From Nocardiopsis sp. FR4 (GTDB lineage Bacteria > Actinomycetota > Actinomycetes > Streptosporangiales > Streptosporangiaceae): 56,935 nucleotides of DNA. The notes beneath the pieces were generated by a model. The model ran no database searches. It was not told the DNA's origin and was given only the letters and a program-made list of their open reading frames with translations. The stretch lies in the NCBI RefSeq assembly GCF_009830945.1, contig NZ_ML776456.1:64903-121837 (forward strand). The letters are read 5' to 3'. Below are positions 33,203 through 41,100 of this stretch, piece by piece. Positions within the stretch are counted from its first letter, which is position 1; every line of letters begins with the position of its first letter. A program made the position numbers and the translations under genes.

Positions 33203-34009
33203 GTGAGCCCTTCTCGACGTTCTCCTGTACCGGACAAGGCATGTTTCGAGGCGGTGGATCTGGCCCGGTCGGTGGCAGCCGAGGCCGGGCGGCCCGAATG
33301 GGTGGGTGAGCACCTCACCCCGCAGGTCGAGGACACACGCCTGGTCACCCACTACTTCACCTGCCTGGACCCCGCCTACCCGGGGTGGAACTACGCCGTC
33401 ACCGTGGTCCGCGCCGCGCGCGCCAAGCAGGTCACGGTCAACGAGGTCGTTCTGCTGCCCGGTGAGGGCGCCATCGTCGCGCCCGAGTGGGTTCCGTGGA
33501 AGGACCGGCTGCGCCCCGGCGACGTCGGCGTGGGCGACCTGCTGCCCACCGACGAGGACGACGAGCGCCTCGTGCCCGGCTACGCCCAGGTGCCCGACGA
33601 CGAGCTGGACGAGGAGGGCGTGGACCGGCAGATGGTGTGGGAGCTGGGCCTGGGCCGACGCCAGGTGCTCTCCGAGGTGGGCCGTGAGCAGGCCGCCGAG
33701 CGCTGGTACAACGGCGAGGCCGGTCCGCGCAGCCCCATCGCCGCGGCGGCGCCCGCGCGCTGCCTGACCTGCGGTTTCATGACGCCTCTGGCGGGTGAGC
33801 TGCGCCAGATGTTCGGCGTGTGCACCAACGAGTACGCTCCCGACGACGGCAGGGTGGTCTCGATGGACCACGGGTGCGGTGCCCACTCCGAGGTGCGCCG
33901 TCCCGAGCCGCGAGGCGAGCCGGTCCGTCCGGTGATCGACGAACTGGGCTACGACCACATCGTCTTCGACGACACCGCCGAGCTGGAACTGGTCTCCTCC
34001 GACTCCTGA
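33203..34009 (+). CDS. DUF3027 domain protein
   Basis: A 268-residue actinobacterial protein of the DUF3027 family. Recognisable parts are PDKACFEAVDLARSVAAE near the start, HYFTCLDPAYPGWNYAVTVVRA, and a pair of CxxC-like motifs (CLTCGFMTPLAG and CTNEYAPDDGRVV, then DHGCGAHSE) that may bind zinc near residues 190-235. Function is unknown. The GTG at 33203 is preferred because the following sequence fits the family start; an ATG three codons earlier is possible. In this window it lies between the cold-shock gene and the sacsin-like ATPase gene, all on one strand. Confidence 0.87.
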   Translation: MSPSRRSPVPDKACFEAVDLARSVAAEAGRPEWVGEHLTPQVEDTRLVTHYFTCLDPAYPGWNYAVTVVRAARAKQVTVNEVVLLPGEGAIVAPEWVPWKDRLRPGDVGVGDLLPTDEDDERLVPGYAQVPDDELDEEGVDRQMVWELGLGRRQVLSEVGREQAAERWYNGEAGPRSPIAAAAPARCLTCGFMTPLAGELRQMFGVCTNEYAPDDGRVVSMDHGCGAHSEVRRPEPRGEPVRPVIDELGYDHIVFDDTAELELVSSDS

Positions 34010-34149
34010 GCGCGCGGCGCCGAGCGCCGCCGCGCCGCACGGTCACGCCCTGGCCCCGCGCCGTCGTGGGCTAGGGTCGGTTTACCGCATCCGATTCCGC
34101 CCCGGGTGCACCGTGCCGGGCCGTGCCCGCAGCGCAGGAGGAAACCACC

Positions 34150-37100
34150 ATGGCTGAGCCGCTGACCGCTTCGGTGGCCGATCCCTACAACACCGCCGAG
34201 CTGCGCCGACGCGTTCTCGCGGCGTGGGCCGACGCGCCCGCCCGGTTCCGTGAGGACGCCAACGCCGAGGAGGACTTCGCACTCGGCGGCTACCGTGACC
34301 GGGTCGTGGTCGAACTGGCCCAGAACGCCGCGGACGCCGCCCGCCGCGCGGGCGTTCCCGGCCGGCTGCGCCTGGAGTTGGAGGGCCGCGTGCTGACCGC
34401 GGCCAACACCGGGGCCCCGCTGACCCCCGAGGGCGTGGAGTCGCTGGCCACGCTGCGCGCCTCCACCAAACGCGACGACCACGGGTCCGCCGGACGCTTC
34501 GGAGTCGGCTTCTCCGCCGTGGCCGCGCTCAGCGACGACGTCACCGTCGACTCCGGCGGGTCGGCCGTGCGCTTCAGCGCCGAGGCCGCCCGCGAGGCCG
34601 TCACCGCCCTGCTCGCCGAGGAGGGCACCCACGGCGGCCTCGCCGAGGAGGTCGGGCGCCGCTCCGGGCACGTGCCCATGCTGCGGCTGCCCTTCCCCGC
34701 CCCCGCCGGAAGCCGGGGGGCCGGGGGGTACGACACCGTCGTCACCCTGGTGCTGCGCGACGACGCCGCCCGCGAGCGCGTGCGCGAACTCCTGGACCGC
34801 ACCGGGGAGGCGCTCCTGCTGGCCCTGCCCGGCTTGGCCGAGGTGCGCGTGGTGGTGGAGGGCGCCGAACGCGTCCTCACCCGGGAGGAGGCGGCGGCCG
34901 GGTCCCAGGCCGCGGCCGACCTGGTCACCGGCCACCGGGACGCCGAGGGCACCCGCACCACCCTGTGGCGCGTGCTGAGCCGCTCGGGCGCCTTCGACCC
35001 CGCGCTGCTCACCGACCGCCCCACCGAGGAGCGCGACCGCACCGCCTGGTCGCTCACCTGGGCGGTGCCCGTGGACGAGGACGGGGCGGCGGCCGCGCTG
35101 CCCGCCGACGTCGAGGCCGTGGTGCACGCGCCCACGCCCACCGACACCGAACTCGACCTGCCCGCCGTCCTCATCGGCACCTTCCCGCTCGGCAGCGACC
35201 GGCGCGCCGTGCAGCCCGGGGCCGCCACCGACCTGCTGCTCATGGAGGCCGCCGACGCCTACTGCGCCCTGCTGCGCCGCTTCGGCCCCCGTGCCGCCCT
35301 GGACCTGGTACCCGGGACCCGGGTGGGCGGCGGGGCCGTGGACGCCGTCTTCCGGGCCCGCGTCGCCGAACCCCTCCAGGACACCCCCTTCCTGGCCACC
35401 GCCGCCGGAGCGCCCGTCGCCCCGCGCGACGCGGTGCTGCTCGACACCGGTGCCTCCGGGGGCGCTGCCGAGCTGGCGGGGGTCCTGTCCGAACTGGTCC
35501 CCCAGCTGCTGCCGGGGACGTGGAGCCCCCGCCACCCCGCCCTGGCCGCCCTGCGGGTCCAGCGCCTGGGCCTGGCCGACGTCGCCGACCTGCTCGCCGA
35601 CACCGACCGCCCGCCGAGCTGGTGGGCGGGCCTGTACGCCGCCCTGGCGGCCGCCGGGAGCGGCGGCGCCGACCTCGACGAACTCGGCGCGCTGCCGGTC
35701 CCGCTCGCCGACGGCCGCCTCGTGCGCGGACCGCGCTCCCTGCTCGTGCCGGGCCAGGACTGGGCCGAGGTCAGCGACGCCCGGGGCAACCGGGTGCCCC
35801 CGGAGGCCCTGGCCACCCTCGGCGTGCGGGTGGCCCACCCCGACGCCGTCCATCCGCTCCTGCACCGCCTGGGCGCGGTGGAGGCCAGCGCCGCCACCGT
35901 CCTGTCCGACCCGCGCACCGAGGCCGCGGTCCGCGACTCCCTGGACGCCGACGACCCCGAGCCGATCGCCGAGGCCGTCCTGGACCTGGTCTCCGCCTCG
36001 GGGACGACCACGGTCGACGCGCCCTGGCTGGCGGAGCTGGCGCTGCGCGACGACGAGGACGGCTACTCGGTGGCCGCCGAGCTCCTCGTGCCCGGAGCGC
36101 CCCTGGCCGACCTGCTCGTGGACGACGCCCCCTTCGGCACCGTCCACCCCGACCTCGTGGAACGGCACGGGACCGAGGTGCTGCGCGCGGTCGGCGCGCT
36201 GTGGGAGCTGACCGCGGTGCGCGCCGAGGAGGTCGCGCTCGGCGAGGATCTGGCGTCGGTCTTCGACGGCGCGGCGGGGGAGGAGGGGCCCGACGGCCTG
36301 GAGGACTGGGCCGACGAGGTCCTGGAACGGGTCGGGGACCCCGACCTGCCGCCGGTCGTGCCCGAGCTGGTGTGCGTGGCCGACCTCGACTACGTGGCCG
36401 ACGACCAGTGGCCCCGGGCGCTGGCCATGCTCGCCGAGGGGCCGCTGCGCGAGGCGGTCACCGCGCCCGCCCGGGTCCTGCTGCCCGACGGCCGCGTGGT
36501 GGACGTGCCCTCCTACACCGCCTGGTGGCTGCGCACCCGCGCCCTGCTCGGCGGCGCCGCTCCGGCGGCCCTGCGCACCGCCGACGCCGAGCCCGAGCTC
36601 ACCGGCCTGTACGACGAGGTCTCCGACGACATCGACCCGGAGTTCGCCCGTGCCCTGGGCGTGCGCACCAGCCTGGCCGACCTGCTGGCCGACCCCGACG
36701 GGCCCGACGACCTGCTCGCCAGGCTGGCCGACCCGGCCCGGCACGTGGGCCGCGCGGCCCTGCGCCGGGTGTGGGCCGCGCTGGCGGGGGCGGACGCCGA
36801 CCTGGTCACCCCGCCCTCCCGGGTGCGCGCGGTGCAGGGCGGCGCGATCGTGGTGGCCGACGCCGAGGACGCCGTGGTGGTGGACTCCCCGGACCTGCTG
36901 CCGCTGCTGGAGGACCGCGCACTGGTGCTGGCCCCGGCTGAGGCGGCCGTGGCCCTGGCGGACGTCCTCGACCTCGACCTGGCCAGTGAGGCGGTCACCG
37001 GCCGGATCGGCTCCGCCGGGCGGATCCGTCCGGTGCCGGACGAGGCCGACCTGTTCCTCGACCCCGACGGCGAGCCCGACCGCACCTACCTGCACCACCA

Positions 37101-37296
37101 GACGCTCACCGTCGACGGGGTGGAGCTGGAGTGGTACGTCGGCGACGGCTCGCTGCACGCGTCCGGCTCCGACGGACTGGCCCGGGCCCTGTGCTGGCGC
37201 GCGGGGCAGTGGTCGCGCAGGCACCTGCTCTCCGCGGTGCTGCGCGACCCCTCCGCCGCGGCCCGGCTCCTGGCCGAGGCCGACCTGGACGACTAG
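34150..37296 (+). CDS. Sacsin-like GHKL (Hsp90-type) ATPase, 1048 residues
   Basis: The N-terminus is an Hsp90-type Bergerat ATP-binding domain as in sacsin: the N box VVVELAQNAADAARRAG (Glu55, Asn59, Asp62), the first glycine box with TAANTGAPLTPEGV, and the second glycine box GRFGVGFSAVAALS near 117-130. About 700 residues of Ala/Leu/Asp-rich sequence follow, with no domain I can name. Sacsin-type proteins in bacteria are often annotated without function; Hsp90-like chaperone or defence roles are guesses. AGGAGG lies before the ATG. It is the last gene of the same-strand set with the cold-shock and DUF3027 genes and converges with the MOSC gene after 12 bases. Confidence 0.9.
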   Translation: MAEPLTASVADPYNTAELRRRVLAAWADAPARFREDANAEEDFALGGYRDRVVVELAQNAADAARRAGVPGRLRLELEGRVLTAANTGAPLTPEGVESLATLRASTKRDDHGSAGRFGVGFSAVAALSDDVTVDSGGSAVRFSAEAAREAVTALLAEEGTHGGLAEEVGRRSGHVPMLRLPFPAPAGSRGAGGYDTVVTLVLRDDAARERVRELLDRTGEALLLALPGLAEVRVVVEGAERVLTREEAAAGSQAAADLVTGHRDAEGTRTTLWRVLSRSGAFDPALLTDRPTEERDRTAWSLTWAVPVDEDGAAAALPADVEAVVHAPTPTDTELDLPAVLIGTFPLGSDRRAVQPGAATDLLLMEAADAYCALLRRFGPRAALDLVPGTRVGGGAVDAVFRARVAEPLQDTPFLATAAGAPVAPRDAVLLDTGASGGAAELAGVLSELVPQLLPGTWSPRHPALAALRVQRLGLADVADLLADTDRPPSWWAGLYAALAAAGSGGADLDELGALPVPLADGRLVRGPRSLLVPGQDWAEVSDARGNRVPPEALATLGVRVAHPDAVHPLLHRLGAVEASAATVLSDPRTEAAVRDSLDADDPEPIAEAVLDLVSASGTTTVDAPWLAELALRDDEDGYSVAAELLVPGAPLADLLVDDAPFGTVHPDLVERHGTEVLRAVGALWELTAVRAEEVALGEDLASVFDGAAGEEGPDGLEDWADEVLERVGDPDLPPVVPELVCVADLDYVADDQWPRALAMLAEGPLREAVTAPARVLLPDGRVVDVPSYTAWWLRTRALLGGAAPAALRTADAEPELTGLYDEVSDDIDPEFARALGVRTSLADLLADPDGPDDLLARLADPARHVGRAALRRVWAALAGADADLVTPPSRVRAVQGGAIVVADAEDAVVVDSPDLLPLLEDRALVLAPAEAAVALADVLDLDLASEAVTGRIGSAGRIRPVPDEADLFLDPDGEPDRTYLHHQTLTVDGVELEWYVGDGSLHASGSDGLARALCWRAGQWSRRHLLSAVLRDPSAAARLLAEADLDD

Positions 37297-37308
37297 GGGC
37301 CGTGCGCC

Positions 37309-38172
37309 TCAGCCGGCCAGGGCGGCGGCCAGGCGCTCGCCGAGCCCCTCCTCGGGGTCGTCCCAGGCGGTGACCTCCACCTCGTCGCCGACCGCGAGGG
37401 GGCCCGGCCGGGTCACCGCGAACTTGGCGCCGAAGGACACCCCGCCCGTGTCGGCGCGCCGGTAGCCCGCCAGGGTGCGCAGCGGCTCGGGTCCGTCCCT
37501 GACCCCCCGCTCCTGGTCCACCGTGGTGACCGCGCACCGGATGCACACCTTGGCGTAGCCCAGTTCGGCGCCGCCCAGGCGCACTGAGCGCACACGGTCC
37601 TCGGTGTGCGGCTCCGTCCAGCCCGACACCACGACGTTGGGGCGGAAGCGGTCGATCGGCACGGCCTGGGCGCCGCGGGCGAGGATGCGCTCGTTGAGCA
37701 GGTCCAGGGAGGACAGGGAGGCCATGAGCACGGCCGTGCTGTCGGCGAACCCGCTGGTGCCCGTGGTCAGGCCGCCCACCCGGCGGTCGTGGTCGGCGGG
37801 TACGCGCACCAGGCGGCTGGGGGCGCCCAGGACCTCCGAGAGCCACGCGGCGGCCTCGGCTCCCTGGTCCACGCCGGTGAGGCGCTGACGGTGCAGCGTC
37901 ACCTCCAGGCGCGGCCCCTCCGGGCCGACGCCGATCTCGACGGGGCCGGACCCGTCGGTGTCCAGGCGCAGGCGCGCGCCGTCGTCGCTGATCCCGGCGC
38001 GGACGAGCGCCATGCGGGGGTGATTGCGCTGGCTGCGGAAGTGTCCGGCCCCGTCGACCACCATGAACGCGCGGTCGTGCTCGATCCCGGCGGGGGTCAT
38101 CGTCGCGGTGCGCACGGGGACGCCCGCGCATCCCTTGACCGGATAGCGGATGAGTTCGGCGATTCGGGCCAT
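37309..38172 (-). CDS. MOSC domain protein with beta-barrel N-terminal domain
   Basis: A 287-residue protein of the YcbX/mARC type: MOSC_N (residues 1-120, starting ARIAELIRYPVKGCAG) plus MOSC (130-285). The conserved cysteine that holds molybdenum in the molybdenum cofactor is present in YAKVCIRCAVTTVDQ. Such proteins reduce N-hydroxylated bases and similar compounds, usually with a separate or fused ferredoxin domain; no ferredoxin domain is fused here. The last residues (GDEVEVTAWDD) end the barrel. It is monocistronic and diverges from the lipoprotein gene. Confidence 0.92.
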   Translation of the reverse strand: MARIAELIRYPVKGCAGVPVRTATMTPAGIEHDRAFMVVDGAGHFRSQRNHPRMALVRAGISDDGARLRLDTDGSGPVEIGVGPEGPRLEVTLHRQRLTGVDQGAEAAAWLSEVLGAPSRLVRVPADHDRRVGGLTTGTSGFADSTAVLMASLSSLDLLNERILARGAQAVPIDRFRPNVVVSGWTEPHTEDRVRSVRLGGAELGYAKVCIRCAVTTVDQERGVRDGPEPLRTLAGYRRADTGGVSFGAKFAVTRPGPLAVGDEVEVTAWDDPEEGLGERLAAALAG

Positions 38173-38303
38173 GGGCAGACGCTATCGTTCCCGATGGGCC
38201 TCCGCCCGAGGCGGGTGAGCCCTTCCCGTCCGGGGGAGCCGGACGCGGGCGCGGAGCGCCCGCACGGGAGCTCCCTGCCGCCATCGAAACCGACAGGATC
38301 CCC

Positions 38304-38738
38304 ATGCGCGCAACCCCTCTCGCCCTGGCCATCGGTGCCCTCCTGGCCGCCACCGGCTGCTACGGCGGCAGCGGCTCCGATGCCCTGCCCGAGGACGTGA
38401 TCCCCACCGGCGAGCCCGAGACCGAGCACGTCTACGCCCCCGGCCAGCAGATCACCGCGGACCTGACCATGCTCAGCGGGTCCGACGGCGGTCGCGCCAC
38501 GCCGTTCTTCTCCGGGTACCGCGCCACCGTCCGGTTCGACCACGAGGACCAGACGGCCGAGTGCACCGCCCAGCTGCCCGTGGAGCTGCGCGAGTTCCCG
38601 CCCGGGGAGAACCACGTCATCGGCCTGGAGTGCGACACCGAGGTCACCGTGCCCGTGGACGCCCCCGGGTTCACGCTGCTGGACGGCGACCAGGAGCACG
38701 GCAGCGGCGAGGTGCTGTTCACCGGCGAGGGCCGGTGA
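38304..38738 (+). CDS. Small secreted lipoprotein
   Basis: A 144-residue protein with a type II signal peptide: MRATPLALAIGALLAATGC, lipobox LAATGC with Cys19 as the lipid-bearing residue. The mature part is acidic and probably all-beta, with two further cysteines (in AECTAQ and GLECDTE) that could form a disulfide. I do not recognise the family. The ATG has CAGGA upstream. The gene stands alone between the MOSC gene and the broken arsR. Confidence 0.75.
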   Translation: MRATPLALAIGALLAATGCYGGSGSDALPEDVIPTGEPETEHVYAPGQQITADLTMLSGSDGGRATPFFSGYRATVRFDHEDQTAECTAQLPVELREFPPGENHVIGLECDTEVTVPVDAPGFTLLDGDQEHGSGEVLFTGEGR

Positions 38739-38770
38739 TCCTCCGGACTCCCTGGCATCAAACCTAGCTT

Positions 38771-38790
38771 ATATAAGATCTTTGTTATAT
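38771..38790. promoter_or_regulatory. AT-rich inverted repeat, probable ArsR-type operator/promoter
   Basis: ATATAA-N8-TTATAT, perfect arms, in an AT-rich island (about 38764-38792). The right arm doubles as a TTATAT -10 element nine bases before the GTG of the broken arsR, so the site fits a self-regulating ArsR promoter for a leaderless message. Confidence 0.65.
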
Positions 38791-38799
38791 GTTGGTGTC

Positions 38800-39040
38800 G
38801 TGCACGCCTTCGACGTTCTCGGCGACCCGGTCCGGCGGCGCCTGCTGGAGCTGCTCAACGACGGTGAGCGCTCCTCGGACGAGCTGACCGAGACCGTGCG
38901 CGCCGAGTTCGGCAGCTCCCAGCCCGCCGTCTCCCAGCACCTGCGGGTGCTCCGGGAGAACGGCTTCGCCACCGTGGCAGGGAGGGCGCCCGCAGGCTCT
39001 ACGCGGTCGACCCCTCCCCGCTGCGCGAGGCCGACGCCGG
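38800..39040 (+). pseudogene. ArsR family regulator, frameshifted and 3' truncated
   Basis: The GTG frame begins VHAFDVLGDPVRRRLLELLNDG, a clear ArsR/SmtB winged helix with recognition helix SSQPAVSQHLRVLRENG. At about 38977-38980 (GTGGCAGGGAGG) the frame breaks: after this point the family sequence (ARRLYAVDPSPLREAD) continues in another frame, as if one base were missing. After LREADA the last 25-30 residues of a normal ArsR are absent, and the convergent methyltransferase gene begins. So there is both a frameshift and a lost 3' end. A sequencing error could explain the first but not the second. The operator upstream is intact. Confidence 0.8.
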
Positions 39041-39064
39041 GCGCACCGTGGCCTTCTACACCGC

Positions 39065-40561
39065 TCAGCGGGCCACCCGGAAGAACCCCTCCGAGATGAG
39101 CGTGCGCAGCGCCTCGGGCGTGCGCTCGCGCACGGTCTCGGCGTCCCCGCCGATGAGCTCGGCGATCACGTCCAGCAGCGGGCCCACCGGCATGGTGCCG
39201 TCGCACACCCCGGCCAGGGCCGCCTCCACCGTGCCCACGCGGGCCACCCGGCGCAGGCCGTCGCGCTGGCGCAGCAGGATCCTCTCCGGGTCCGGTGCGC
39301 CCGGACGCCCCACGCGCTCCTCCACCACGCCCGGCGCGAGCGCCACGTGCGCGGACAGCAGGGCGGCGTCGGTCAGGCGCAGCGCCGTCATGGCGCCGTC
39401 CACCACGTCGGGCAGGTAGGGGCCCACGGGCTGCTCGATCTCGTGCCGCAGCTCCTCCACCCGCACGGTCGCGTCCTGGGCCACGTCGTTGCGCAGGCTG
39501 ATCCAGCCGAAGCCGATGCCCTTGATGCCCTGGCGCTCGAAGTAGTCCAGCCAGGCGTCGTAGCGGCGCGTGTACTCGGGGGTGCCGTGCTCGCACGAGT
39601 CGCGCAGCCACAGCTCCACGTACTCGGCGGGGTCCTGCACGTCGCGCTGGACCACCCAGCCCGAGCACCCGGTCCCCGTCACCCAGCCGCCGACCCGGTC
39701 CTCCCAGTCGTCGCCGTCGGAGTGCAGCCAGTTCGCCAGGATCTGGCACCAGCCGCCCTCGGTCAGGTACTCGGGGGCCTGGCGCACCAGCTCGGCGCAC
39801 ACGGTGTCGCCGGGCAGGTCCGACTCCCGGTAGGTGTACCGCGAGGAGTCCGGGGTGATCACGAAGGGCGGATTGGACACGATGAGGTCGAAGCGCTCGC
39901 CCCGGACCGGCTCGTACAGCGAGCCCTGCGCCAGCCGCGCGCCGGTCACGCCCGACAGCGCCAGGCTGATCCCGGCCAGGCGCACCGCCCGCGGGTTGAG
40001 GTCGGTGGCCACCACCTCGCGCGCCCGGGAGGCCAGGTGCAGGGCCTGCACGCCGCAGCCGGTGCCCACGTCCAGGGCCCGGTCGACCGGGCCGTCCACG
40101 ATCAGATGGGACAGGGTCGAGGAGGCGCCGCCCGCGCCCACGACGTGGTCGTGCCGGGGGACCTCGCCGCCGCCCGGCCGCACCTTGGGATCGGAGACCA
40201 CGAAGCCGGGTCCGCCGTCCTCCAGTTCCCAGGGGCCCAGGTGCACCAAGGCGCGCACGACGGGACCGTCCGCGCCCTCCTCCACGGTGACCAGACCGGC
40301 CTCGGCCAGTTCGTCCACCGGCAGGATCGAGCGCGCGGCACGGGCGGGGATGGGGGAGCGCAGCCACCACAGGCGCAGCAGCAGTCCGAGCCGCTCCTCA
40401 CCGCCGGTGGCGCGCAGCGCGGGCACCAGTTCCTCACGGGCCAGCGCTCGTGCGGCGGCGTCGCCGAGGCGGTCGCGAACGCCGGACACCGTGTAGTCGG
40501 CGTCGATGAGGATGCCGCGGAGTCGCTCGGCCAGACCGCGCGGGAAGTTCGTCTCAGACAC
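39065..40561 (-). CDS. SAM-dependent methyltransferase with NPPF motif (HemK/RlmG-like)
   Basis: A 498-residue protein. After a 130-residue N-terminal domain, the SAM motif is ALDVGTGCGVQALHLA (near 166-181), followed by VVATDLNPRA and the catalytic VSNPPFVI (near 231). The NPPF tetrad marks enzymes that methylate the amide of glutamine or the exocyclic amino group of adenine or guanine; the N-terminal domain plus NPPF recalls rRNA guanine methyltransferases. The last 200 residues are specific to actinobacteria. The GTG start has a GATAAT -10 element exactly six bases upstream and no ribosome site, so the message is probably leaderless. Confidence 0.9.
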   Translation of the reverse strand: MSETNFPRGLAERLRGILIDADYTVSGVRDRLGDAAARALAREELVPALRATGGEERLGLLLRLWWLRSPIPARAARSILPVDELAEAGLVTVEEGADGPVVRALVHLGPWELEDGGPGFVVSDPKVRPGGGEVPRHDHVVGAGGASSTLSHLIVDGPVDRALDVGTGCGVQALHLASRAREVVATDLNPRAVRLAGISLALSGVTGARLAQGSLYEPVRGERFDLIVSNPPFVITPDSSRYTYRESDLPGDTVCAELVRQAPEYLTEGGWCQILANWLHSDGDDWEDRVGGWVTGTGCSGWVVQRDVQDPAEYVELWLRDSCEHGTPEYTRRYDAWLDYFERQGIKGIGFGWISLRNDVAQDATVRVEELRHEIEQPVGPYLPDVVDGAMTALRLTDAALLSAHVALAPGVVEERVGRPGAPDPERILLRQRDGLRRVARVGTVEAALAGVCDGTMPVGPLLDVIAELIGGDAETVRERTPEALRTLISEGFFRVAR

Positions 40562-40567
40562 CCGCCC

Positions 40568-40573
40568 ATTATC
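40568..40573 (-). promoter_or_regulatory. -10 element GATAAT of the methyltransferase gene
   Basis: Read on the minus strand, GATAAT is followed by six bases and then the GTG start. This spacing is characteristic of leaderless transcription. The -35 region is weak. Confidence 0.6.
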
Positions 40574-40605
40574 GGGCAGAAGTACGGTGCCCCGTTGATC
40601 GCGTG

Positions 40606-40881
40606 TCAGTGCAGGTCAGGGCGGTCGGATTCGGTTTCGTCCGCGCGTGCGGCGGCCTGGGCGCGCCTGCGCAGCAGACGCGGGATGTAGAGGAACCCGA
40701 ACACGCCCAGCACGATCCCGGTCACGCACACGCCGATCCACCAGCGCTCGGACTCGGGCAGGTCCTCGCCCAGGGCCAGGAGGACGACGAGGGCCGCCGT
40801 CCAGGCCAGGGTGCCGATCCCCGCGGGCACGCGGTAGTCGCTCTCGTGGACGTCCGGGTCGGGCTGACGAGGTTTGCGCAC
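40606..40881 (-). CDS. DUF2530 membrane protein
   Basis: A 91-residue protein with two membrane helices (about 22-38 and 48-66) and a basic C-terminal tail (RLLRRRAQAAARADE), matching DUF2530. It starts with GTG and reads away from the NCS2 permease gene; from memory these two often sit back to back in actinobacteria, but no working link is known. Confidence 0.8.
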   Translation of the reverse strand: MRKPRQPDPDVHESDYRVPAGIGTLAWTAALVVLLALGEDLPESERWWIGVCVTGIVLGVFGFLYIPRLLRRRAQAAARADETESDRPDLH

Positions 40882-41027
40882 GCCTTCCAGGCTATCCGCT
40901 CACGGAGCGGGAGCGACGGCGTGCGCGGCGCCTCGCGCGCGGCGGGGACGTCTTCGTCACACTCTCCGGCGGGATCATCCGATCCTCTGGTGATTTCTCT
41001 GAATCCTGTGCGGAACATGTGGCCCGA

Positions 41028-41045
41028 GTTGTATGAAGATGCAAC
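41028..41045. promoter_or_regulatory. Candidate operator upstream of the NCS2 permease
   Basis: GTTGTAT-GAAG-ATGCAAC, an inverted repeat with one G/T mismatch in seven pairs, in the gap between DUF2530 and the permease. The TTGyAT-N4-ATrCAA form is like MarR-family operators. As RNA it would be a short stable hairpin with a GAAG tetraloop. Confidence 0.5.
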
Positions 41046-41100
41046 TAACCTGGCGCAGAATCCTTGTTGTCCGATAACACGACCAGGTCAGGCTGTCGAC

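Noticed and set aside
33949..37224. A 1091-codon minus-strand frame opposite the sacsin-like gene
   Set aside because: Low-complexity Gly/Gln/Val/His-rich translation without motifs; the plus frame has the GHKL ATP-binding boxes and a proper ribosome site.
41028..41100. Purine riboswitch before the NCS2 permease
   Set aside because: The conserved loops and junction of the purine aptamer are absent; only a short inverted repeat is present.
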